Origin: Yponomeuta sedellus
Lineage: Eukaryota > Arthropoda > Insecta > Lepidoptera > Yponomeutidae
Direction: 5' to 3'
DNA: 64,000 nucleotides
NCBI GenBank assembly: GCA_934045075.1
Contig: OW203726.1
Span: forward strand, 11,494,527-11,558,526
Part shown: positions 54,821 through 64,000 of the stretch, one piece after another
Position numbering within the stretch: position 1 is the stretch's first letter
Layout: each line of letters starts with the position of its first letter
Notes under the pieces: generated by a model
What the model saw: only the letters and a program-made list of their open reading frames with translations
Databases searched by the model: none
Told to the model about the DNA's origin: nothing
Position numbers and translations under genes: made by a program

Positions 54821-56209
54821 GGGGTCACAGAGTTCAATTCTAAGTTCACGTTGATCATTATTCGTACATAAGGAATTTGAAGTGTGTTATGGAGTAATCA
54901 ATGTAATGCAGCAGATAACTGGGTTGGTTGATTGCAAGGAGTTCCATTTCTAGGAACAGTTATAGGTACAGTCGACAACAAGCCAAACTTCATATATTTG
55001 TTGCAAAATCGCCCGTAACATAGTTATGTCCAGGCAAGTAGAGTGCCCGCGTTTAAAGGTTGATGTTCGTCGACTGTACTGTAGTAAACCGGCCAATTGA
55101 GAGTCAAACTCGAGCACCGAGAGTTCCGAATCACCATGGCTCCTTATCATAGAGCTATGACATTTTCATGTACATTGCAGTCAATTAACAAGACTAAACA
55201 AAAACGTAAGACTGTCCTACGCAAAGTACATCGAATAATGGATTATTGTTTTATGAAATGCGGTCCAGATATATTTTCTACGTTCCTTTAATTTAGTTTA
55301 AGAGCCTTACCGGGGATCAGACTTCATAGATATCAGACTTAGTATTTATCATCAAAAATATCTCTTTGTGTGTTGCACTTATTTTAATATAAATCATACA
55401 ACGCGGCGGACTTAATGCCATAGGTAGGTACTTTCTATCAGTCAACCGACGTAGAGGAATGTAGAATGGTACTAAATATTTCTAGGTCTATCCATAATAA
55501 TAACACTATGTACTGTGGAAATGTCGACTGCTTAACAATTACGGTTCAAGATGAAGCCTTTTATAAACAGTTTTTCATGTTCCCTGTATGAGTTTTTTTC
55601 TGTATTTTGTTTCTTTTTTATTTACTTTTCGTTTCGTTTCCATAGTAGTTCGTACAGACCAGGTCAAGGAGATGTGGTTGTATGCTTGATAATTGGAAAC
55701 TGTTGCTACGGACCCCTAAAAAGTGACCTGAAGGGTCAAAATAAATCATATAATTTTCTTCGCATTTATTTTAAGGGGTAATCTATTCGTTAATAATTGT
55801 AAATGTTTACTATTTATTATTATTATTATTACTTTTGTTAATTGTGTAAATTAAGTATTGTCCACTTACAACATGGTTATTATAGTATAAAAAAATATTG
55901 TGCAACGAAATAGTTCTGTAATGTTTAACAATTTATAACTAATAAATTAAGTAAAACAAATGCAAATATTTAATTTGTCTCGCTCTATAGTAGGTACTGC
56001 AGGATGAAAAGTTATTCCTTAGAACAATTTTATGAGGGCTTTCTGATCTAGAACAGGAAATAGTGTAGAAAAAAATTTATTGTAGAAACATTTTTTTATA
56101 GACCAAAAATTTGTTAATTTTATTGTAAGCTACCCATACCTGCACAAAAAGTTATAAAAATAATTTCGAGCCCTTATTGTCAGCACCGGCCAAAACAATT
56201 GTATACTTG

Positions 56210-56214
<5 letters not shown>
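54821..56214. other. Upstream region of the cuticle gene, no gene seen
   Basis: No confident core promoter was identified. A motif ACAACGCGGCGGACTTAAT at about 55398 also occurs at about 31661 and is probably a repeat end. Confidence 0.5.

Positions 56215-56265
<51 letters not shown>
56215..56265. repeat. (AT)n microsatellite
   Basis: About 51 bp of uninterrupted AT dinucleotides. Confidence 0.95.
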
Positions 56266-56267
<2 letters not shown>

Positions 56268-56963
56268 ACCATAAACGCTAATACATTTAACGTAAAAGAA
56301 AACATTTCTCTATGCCACCATATTTCGTACAGATTTGATTTGTGACAAAAGTTTTAAGCCTAACGTTGGAAATCGCTTTAATCTATGAAAATTTAATTCG
56401 CTAATAATTCAAATTCAAATAATTTTATTTCTACGTAAAGAATTTACATTCTGTTTGCTGAATGTCAATGTACAATGTAAAATGTAAGCCGCCGCCTTCG
56501 GGCCGTATTGTAGTGGAGAAAAAGGCAGCGGAAAAAAAAACTCCACTCTGACCATCTTTTCTCAAATCTTCTTAAAACCAAATACATCAGTTGCCATTAT
56601 GTAAACCTAATAAGATTTCATGATTGCCATTAACAACCCTAAATGCCAAAGCATTAGTCAAATGTCTCACAATAATAGGGGAAAACATAAGTGCTGCGGC
56701 CAGACACACGAACAGCACTCGTTCACGAGCATAACGCAGTGCTCAGCCATCACCAGTCTCAACCATTTTGGAGGGAGATAGATGACCCGAACACCACGCT
56801 ACCATTCGAATGACCTTTAGCAAACTTGCAGTTAAGTTTTTGTCAGTTATATAATGTATCATATAGTTATTAATATGCAATCACGTCGTCTGTACACACT
56901 TGTATGATAAAATATGTTATACTTAGTTATACTTAAAAATAAAATCGCGGTGGAATTGGTTTA

Positions 56964-58916
56964 CTACCACGGACTAGGATCGTTTATATAGTCGTCTATT
57001 CTATAATATGCCTTTTTACATAGCGATTTTTTAATGAAAGTTTTAAATTTATTTTCAGACAAGGATAGAACACGTTCTGGAATTTTGTTGTAAAAACGAA
57101 CGCAGTAACCTACAAATGATGTGCCTACCTTGGCTAATCGGGATTTAGTACAAGCAACCTTGTTTCTATTCCTTGTGTTTACGTTATGAACGTCCCTATT
57201 TAATTTAAACATAGTTATATTTTTTCGGACATTCATTATATTACCGAATATATATTGGCAAGCCAGTGTAAGAATGCCTATTTCTTTAAAACGCTCCCTT
57301 AGCAACTCTCTACTGTTTAAGTTGTAAATAGCTCTTATTGCTCTTTTTTGCAAGACAAATATGGTTTCTATATCTGCTGCCCGTCCCCATGATAACAAAC
57401 CATACGACATGACACTGTGAAAATAACTAAAATAGACCAGCCTAGCCATCGACACGTCTGTAAGTTGTCTAATTTTTCTGACTGCGAACGCTGCTGAACT
57501 CAACCGACCTGACAGTTTTCCAATATGCTGACCCCATTGCAGTTTTGAGTCTATCGTTATGCCTAAAAAAAGCGTGGACTCTACCAGCTCTAGCCTTTCA
57601 CCAGATATTTTTAAACTCGTGTCAACATTTTTAACATTGGGTAGTGAGAATTTGATGCATTTTGTCTTTTTTGCATTTAGCATCAGATTATTGATAGTGA
57701 ACCAGTTTAGAATTGTAGATAAAGCATTGTTTACATCGTCTACATTACTTATACCTCTCTTTACTTTAAAAATTAAGGAAGTAATCAACACTATCTGCGA
57801 AAGCTTTTCTACTAGGTAGGACAAATCATTTATATATACCAAAAAAAGGAACGGACCCAGTATAGAACTTGAGGGACTCCTACTTTTACATCAGAACCTG
57901 AGGATTTAACTCTATTAATATCAACCTTTACAGTTCTGTCTGTTAAGTAAGATCGAAGAAGACTTAGTGATTTATTACTTAAACCATATCGGTGCAATTT
58001 TATGAGAAGTGTTTCGTGGTCAACGCAGTCAAACGTCTTAGACAGGTCACAGAAAACCCCAATGGCATCCTGCGACTCCTCCCACGCCTCAAAGATATGC
58101 TTTACTAACGCTATGCCTGCTTCCGTCGTTGAGCGGCCTTTTGTAAACCCGAACTGTTTCTTATGGAAAAGCTTATTTATACTAAAATGAGTTTGCAATT
58201 GATGTAATATTACTTTCTCAAAAACTTTACTTAGAACCGGCAGTATTGCTATAGGTCTGAAATTATTTGGATCTTCACTATCACCAGATTTAAACAAGGG
58301 TACGATTTTACTTAACTTTAATAGATTAGGAAAGGTTCCCTGGTCAACACATTTATTAAAAATCAAAGCAAGATAAGGTGCTAGAATATTTATTACAGTG
58401 GATATTAGTTTAACCGATAACCCCCACAAATCTTCAGTCTTTTTTAAGTTTAACTCTTTAAATGCTTTGACAATAGTTAAGGTAGTTATATGGGAGAATT
58501 GGAAGTCAACTTTACATGGATTTATACTTTCCAAAAGTAAGGTTTCGGCTAATTGGGAGGAAGAATTTAAGCTAGCCGTTATATGCAGTGGCATGTTTCT
58601 AAAAAAAGTTTGAAATATTTCTGCTATGTCCTTCTTCGAATTAACTAACTTACCTTCGATCTTCAACGCATATCCCTGGTCCTTAGGTCTCGTTTTACCT
58701 GTTTTTTTGTTAATTACTTGCCAGACTGTTTTTATTTTATTAGTAGACGCCATAATCTTTTTACTTATACTAATCGATTTGGCTGATAAACAAGTTTGTC
58801 TTAAAGTTTTTGAATATTTTTTTACGTACTCTTTGAACGTCGGATCGTGATTGAATTGTTTTTCTTCATACAAGTCATAAAGCCTTTTCCTACTTCTATA
58901 TATACCTGGCGTTGCC
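56964..58916 (-). pseudogene. Non-LTR retrotransposon reverse transcriptase (Jockey/CR1-like), dead
   Basis: Two adjoining minus-strand frames (58873-57830 and 57842-56964) form one RT. Legible blocks include IVPLFKSGD, NNFRPIAILPVLSKVFEKV, KKQFGFTKGRSTT and FDCVDHETLLIKLHRYGL, then the VPQ block, and after it the KKTKCIKF and FLGITIDSKLQWGQHI region. A single missing base just after VPQ (about 57870) shifts the frame. The catalytic box that should read as an A/Y-x-D-D motif near 57790 is rearranged. The endonuclease domain is absent upstream, so the copy is 5'-truncated and inactive. Confidence 0.82.
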
Positions 58917-59002
58917 TATTCTGAAAACCCGCTTTTTAACTCTGTAAATTTTTTAACTTTAAAAACATGTTCAAATTCTAAATTGTAATAATATAATTGT
59001 TT

Positions 59003-59370
59003 CGATATCAACCCTTGTATGTCCCTACTGCTGGGGCACGGGTCTCTTCCTGCATCGCAGTAAGGTTAGGCCATACTCCACCACGGGGGCCAAGTCCGGG
59101 TTGGTGGAGGATTGTAAGACAGTGGCGAGCCTTACTGTCAGGATTAAGTTATCAAGCCGCCCATAAGGCCTCTGACATGGCTTAACGACTGCCATTACAT
59201 GACAGCCAGCACCAACGGCTTGGCGTGCCTTGCGAAGCACGGAAGCGCTCGGAAAAAATGCCACTAGCGGTAGTCACGAGACGGTCACCCATCCTGAACC
59301 TGACCGCGCCTGTTGTTGCTTAACGCAAGTGATTGATTCCAATTACTCGGTTCGGCTAGGCCACGAGCGC
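59003..59370 (-). repeat. 5S-like SINE, reference full-length copy
   Basis: 368 bp with a perfect 14-bp target-site duplication, taatataattgttt, at 58989-59002 and 59371-59384, which fixes both ends. The minus strand starts GCGCTCGTGGCCTAG and ends GGGTTGATATCG with no A tail. The head contains GTTAAGCAACAACAGGCGCG and GGATGGGTGACCG-type blocks resembling the 5S rRNA internal promoter (A box, intermediate element, C box) with the same spacing. Confidence 0.9.
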
Positions 59371-59394
59371 TAATATAATTGTTTATCGAGACTA

Positions 59395-59622
59395 AAACAC
59401 ATTCACATAAAACGCTGCTAACGATTTCAAATTCACTCTGTAGGTGAATGCATCCAATTCAATTTTGATGTTTTTACCCTATTAATTTCAAAACTAAAGT
59501 GATAGTGGAAAAAAAACGTTCACTTAAGACATTGCTAACGATTTCAAATTTACCCTGTAGGTGACTTCATCCAATTCAATTTGGGTGTGTACACCTTATT
59601 GGTTACAAAACTAAAGTGATAT
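59395..59622. repeat. Tandem duplication, unit about 115-120 bp
   Basis: Two diverged copies each contain GCTAACGATTTCAAATT, ATCCAATTCAATTT and AAAACTAAAGTGATA in order. Non-coding. Confidence 0.8.
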
Positions 59623-59802
59623 TATGCACGTATTGGGTTGGGCTCAAACGAATTTTGCACGATTGAAGCGTGATTGTAATGCCGGGCACGCGTGTGGGAT
59701 TGGTAGTAAATTACGATGTTGCTTGTACTGTTGGGTAAAAAAACCCAAGGGTTATTTCGCGCCATACAAACGGACCTTACGAGTACCTACCTATATAAAT
59801 AA

Positions 59803-60015
59803 ATCATCATATCACATCACATCAAACCACATCTTATCACATCTCACTATCATACTTCATCACATCACATCAAATCACATCATCACATCGCACTAATATT
59901 ATAAAGGCGAAAGTTTGTGAGTGTGTATGTTTGTTACTTCTTCACGTCTGAACGGCTAGAGCCTTTTTAATAAAACTTGGTACGGAGTTAGCTGACACTC
60001 TGGATTAACACATAG
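59803..60015 (+). repeat. Degenerate (ATCAC)n run joined to an interspersed repeat
   Basis: 59803-59893 is a degenerate CATCA/ATCAC repeat. 59895-60015 is the GGCGAAAGTTTGTGAGTGTG family also present at 5886-6020. Confidence 0.7.
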
Positions 60016-60214
60016 ACTATGTTTCACTGCGGGAAAATATGTTATTCCCATGGGCAGATCGATAAATCGCGTGTGACACCGCAGGGCACAGCTATAAAAT
60101 AAATAACATTCAAACATCTAAATCGCTTGTCCTGGTCCAAACTAGGATACCCTGTGCTATGGTAACATACGTGGAATTACACCCGAAATGAGGCCCTTTG
60201 CATTAAATGTATAG

Positions 60215-60290
60215 CGGCTTCAGTGGGACCCGAACCCACGAATCGAACCTACGTCAGGACATGTGATACCGCTAGAACAACGACGTCACC
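60215..60290 (-). repeat. tRNA-like SINE head
   Basis: Minus strand has a B-box-like GTGGGTTCGGGTCCCACTG and an upstream A-box-like region. Short and degenerate. Confidence 0.5.
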
Positions 60291-60419
60291 TATTTGGCTA
60301 CTATTATTTAGTTGTAAATCAGTCAGTGCTGTTCAATGGAAATTTTCGAGCACGCGAGTATCCTTAGTCAATACCAGAAAGTATTATGTCTGTGAGGTTT
60401 TCGCGCGTAAATAAATTTT

Positions 60420-62340
60420 CGCAATGCATTGGCAATGAATGAGCTCGACACAATGACCCGATCCACTGAAAATAGTTTAAGAAATAAATATTTTAAATAA
60501 GTATTTTTTTCTCTACTACTAGTACTAAGTGATCTCTATCTATCTGATACTTTTTAATATTATAACCTGTAGAAGAGTCAATAAAGTCTGGTGGTACAAA
60601 ACGCGCCATACCAATGGGGCTCAAATTATGACACAACTTGCATGTAATGTATGAAGTGTTTATTGATATTTGAGTTACCTCGTAAAACTATGTTGTTTTG
60701 CAACTACTCTACAACCTTATTCAATGAAAAAAAAATCGATAATAGGAGTAATTACTCTAAAATTACTGCATTAAACTAGTTATTTATAATTAGAGCAACT
60801 ATAGTTTTCGCTGTTTTATCGATCCCGTAAACACCGAAAAACTTTTATTTGTTATATTTTGCTATTTTTCCAAAGATTTTTGTGTCTTCTATGGTATAAC
60901 AGCAAAAGCACTCCAATCTCAACTAGTCGCAAGTGCCCCACTCGCGGCATATTCGTCCCTTCTGAACAAGGTCTTAAAAGCAATACCAGGGGACGACGCT
61001 CTAACTGTACCAAAGCACCGGTGTCCCTAAATCTGCTATCCGAACCTTTGCTTTAAGCTCACGTATTTCCGCGACAAAAACACTTCTGACCGGGCCGCAT
61101 ACGTGTCGGCATTCGGCAAACAATCACTTGGTATTTTTAAACAGTGGAAATTCGCAAAACAATAGCGTTGCTTGACATAGAAACCTAAACACCTTTTGGC
61201 GGAAGGTCTCCGTGTCTGTGAGATGACTTTGGGCCCGCTTTAAATTCCGCAGGTCGCTTCAGTTGGCAGCCGGCTTACATTCAAACTGCCTAATTTTATA
61301 TTTTTCGTATCCGCCAAATGTTTACACAGCGATTAAAAACGATCGGTTTATTGAATAGAAATAGATTCCCGTCAACTTTGGGCGTGGGAAAGATAGCTTA
61401 AAAGTACCTAAGTACTTATTTGGTGACTGGTTGTTTACGATGTTTACTCGGTATAGTTGGAGCGTACGTATGTCAGCTCGTAGACTTATTTAGTAAACAT
61501 ATAAGTACAAATTGAACAAATAAAATGTCGTTTCTAATTGTATACAATGACACCTTAATACGCAATGCTCATGGCTGTTGCAAATTAATAGCTAAAACAA
61601 GTTCATTATATCCGCATTTTATTAGCATTCCCTTCATGTGTTTCCAAGGCGGATCTTCTACATAGTTATCCTTGATGCTGAATGTTATAAGTACATTCCT
61701 ATTACCATTAGCTCATCCACTCGAGTGGTGTTCTAAAATAAGTTTTATGATTGACGTAGGGCTACAATTAACATTGAGAGCTTATTGTTAATTTGACATT
61801 TTGCAAGCCATCATATGATGACCTCACCAAATCTATCAGTTGTTACAAGTATAAAACTAGAATACAGCTGACATAACCAACATCTTGGTCATATTAGGCG
61901 CTCATAATAATTCTGCAGTTTTCCCGCATTTGATTTTGTAACTGATAGCCTTTTATCAAAGCATTCTAGTTGTAAAAAAAATTACACAATTTATTGCTTA
62001 GATTCGATCATGAATAAATATCTGAACGATGAAACCAAACTCGAGATGTGACAAGCACATTTTGAAATTTAAATTCTTGCGGATTCCTTATTGCTTACAA
62101 AGGTTGAGTCATTTCATAAATTCACAGCGATATGCTAATATTACCGTCAGATGAGAAATCGCTTACAATTTTAAAATTTCGCGTCAACAATGGAGCCTAA
62201 ACCTTGAACTTTGGTGATAGTAAGATGGCGTTTGTTCCGTTTTGATCTAATGATGTGTGAAGTGTTGAAAGCTATCGCGGATCTCTGCGTAGGACGTTAT
62301 AAAAATTAAGTTGTATCTCGTACAATGACTTACGGTCTCA
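60420..62340. other. Gene-free stretch
   Basis: No ORF with a recognisable domain, no tRNA and no clear repeat were seen. The 65-codon frame at 60859 has no domain signature. Confidence 0.5.
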
Positions 62341-62470
62341 TTTATAAAAACACGATTCCTTGAAACAGTCTCTAAATGCCGATTAAGATAATTTGTGGTG
62401 TGGAGATCTTGCAACAAAAATATTAACCACAGATTAAATAAACTTCCTCAAAGGAGTCCTCCTGTTCTAT
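62341..62470. repeat. MITE-like element (8105 family)
   Basis: Begins AAAACACGATTCCTTGAAAC and contains AACCACAGATTAAAT and TTCCTCAAAGGAGTCCT, the family blocks seen at 8105 and 17385. Confidence 0.5.
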
Positions 62471-63594
62471 ATTTCATGCAGTCGACAACTATGTAACCAA
62501 CAATAATTCCGCGCTATATCGTTCGTCGTTTCGTCAACTAAGTAACCCTTAACAAAAGTTTAGGTATATTGCGAATGTAGAGACGTTGGTAGTGAACGAG
62601 TTTCATATATTTTTAAAATCATGTATGCATCCTGTTCACAGTGCATGCATTCCTTGGTCGAGTGACCACTTTAAAACAAAGGCCTTGTTAAGACACTTTA
62701 ATACTTAAAGTCAACAATAACTGTCATAAACACCTGTTTTGTGCGATGCGAGTCGATATAACGCATCCAACAACGAATTTGTTGCTAATCAAGTGTTTAT
62801 ACAGACTATATGTCAAGGTGGCCGGCGGTTTGACGACACACGAAGCCTTATGTCATCCATTCCCAAGCCTCCTACTGTAATCTAGACGTTAAATGGATGG
62901 GCAAATAGTCGAAGGTCGTTTGCATCCGGGAACGCGATTAGAACCATTTTCGCAGAGACTGGTTGCTAGTGAAAGTGCAGTGGGTGCCTCTGCTAACCTT
63001 TGGTAATGACCACTCTCGATAGAAATGAACCGAGCCAGCATTGACAACAACTTATTCTGTCTTAATTATATTGAGTCACGTATTGACCAACTGTGGGCTT
63101 ACGTGAGTTTTTCCTGACACCGGCTTACTCAATTGACATAATTATTATAATGGTTATTTCTATTGAATTCGTGCCTGCCTGTCTGAGTCTTATATCTATT
63201 TTACTTCATGAAAGTGTTCATAATGTGTTTCTTCCTTGAATAATGTTGAAGGTTCAGCTGCCTAAATATGAGTGCTAAATATGAGTGCGATTTAAGTATC
63301 AATTCCGTAATAAGACAATTTATCAATTTCCATAGCAAATTTTAGGAATTTTGGTTTTGTTGCATATATTATAGGTTTGCCTCAGTGACTCCATATCTCT
63401 GAGATGGTATAGAGGCCGTGAAGTGTAATTTGTATATAATTTGTTCGAAAATTTTCTTAACGTCGCTATAAGCACCAGTGTTATTAAAGCTTTGGGACAT
63501 AAATTTATTTTACAGGGTGTAACATCATTTCCATATACCTATATCCGAAAACGGATTCATCTATTCGACAAAGCTAATCGAGAAAAAAATATCG
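62471..63594. other. Gene-free stretch
   Basis: Nothing beyond AT-rich sequence could be supported. Confidence 0.5.
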
Positions 63595-63691
63595 TTGAAT
63601 TATAACCGGATCAATTTACAAAACTTTTTGTCTCTAGTCTCTTCGACTCTTCTGACAAAAAGTTTAGTTAATTGATCCGGTTATTATTCAA
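63595..63691. repeat. 97-bp near-perfect hairpin
   Basis: 38-bp arms 63595-63632 and 63654-63691 pair with about three mismatches around a 21-base loop. Size and shape would suit either a tiny MITE or a microRNA-type precursor; only one copy was seen in the window. Confidence 0.65.
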
Positions 63692-64000
63692 TAATATGTA
63701 GTACTTACGAAAGTTTTAGTTAAAAAAAACTATCAGCTGTTCCATCCAATTTAATGCACCACCAACGAATGACTCTACATAGTATGGAACATCAGGGATC
63801 TTTTCTCTTTCATAGAACTAAAATTCATGGTTTACATTGAGAACTCGACTAATCCACAGGTTAACTAGTAGAAACGTACATTGGTACATCGAATTGTCAT
63901 AATAAACTATAATTTGCAGTTGTATTTAGTTTTAGAAACGCGGCCATGATAGATTTTTTTTACGATTTCGAAGTTTTCTTTACAGTAGTAAAACTAGCTG

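Noticed and set aside
60859..61056. 65-codon plus-strand ORF
   Set aside because: No start context, domain or repeat support; length expected by chance.

Overview
The window is animal nuclear DNA and looks like a moth or butterfly (Lepidoptera). Its genes are intron-rich with GT-AG splice sites. It carries tRNA-like SINEs of the familiar lepidopteran type, head-to-tail Helitrons ending in CTAG, RTE-type LINE tails and insect cuticle genes. There is a 200-base assembly gap at 2766-2965. No CRISPR array, operon or bacterial signal was seen.

Layout. 563-2350 (+): a nearly intact DDE transposase with a THAP-like zinc finger. 3248-5066: a broken Penelope-like element (minus strand) with a target-site duplication and an inverted terminal repeat. 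5680-15150 (+): an eight-exon RS-domain (SR-related) nuclear protein of about 723 residues, with MITEs and LINE/SINE debris in its introns. 16474 to about 21856 (-): a small secreted Gly/Tyr-rich structural protein with a likely TATA box and untranslated first exon. 21900-30900: gene-free and packed with SINEs, Helitron arrays, MITEs and a 638-bp tandem duplication. 30942 to about 54820 (-): one large gene of about 16 exons. It encodes a cuticle protein with a Rebers-Riddiford chitin-binding domain, then about a dozen collagen-like Gly-X-Y exons, one 4,098-bp Gly/Gln/Pro exon and a distinct C-terminal domain. 55000-64000: repeats and a dead LINE, no gene recognised.

The large gene is the most notable system. 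A chitin anchor is joined to roughly 1,900 residues of Gly-X-Y repeat, built from exons that begin and end in the same phase and were multiplied together with flanking intron. One repeat exon carries a 16-bp duplication that breaks the frame, and the best candidate start codon reads ATC. A very young Ty3/gypsy retrotransposon (38724-44820; LTRs differ at about one base) sits antisense in one of its introns and has a textbook GGGAAAC frameshift site between gag and pol.

A second theme is an abundant SINE family, with at least nine copies or substantial fragments, whose head closely resembles 5S rRNA over the internal RNA polymerase III promoter. Three copies have clean target-site duplications. 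All family assignments come from reading motifs by eye; no database search was run.
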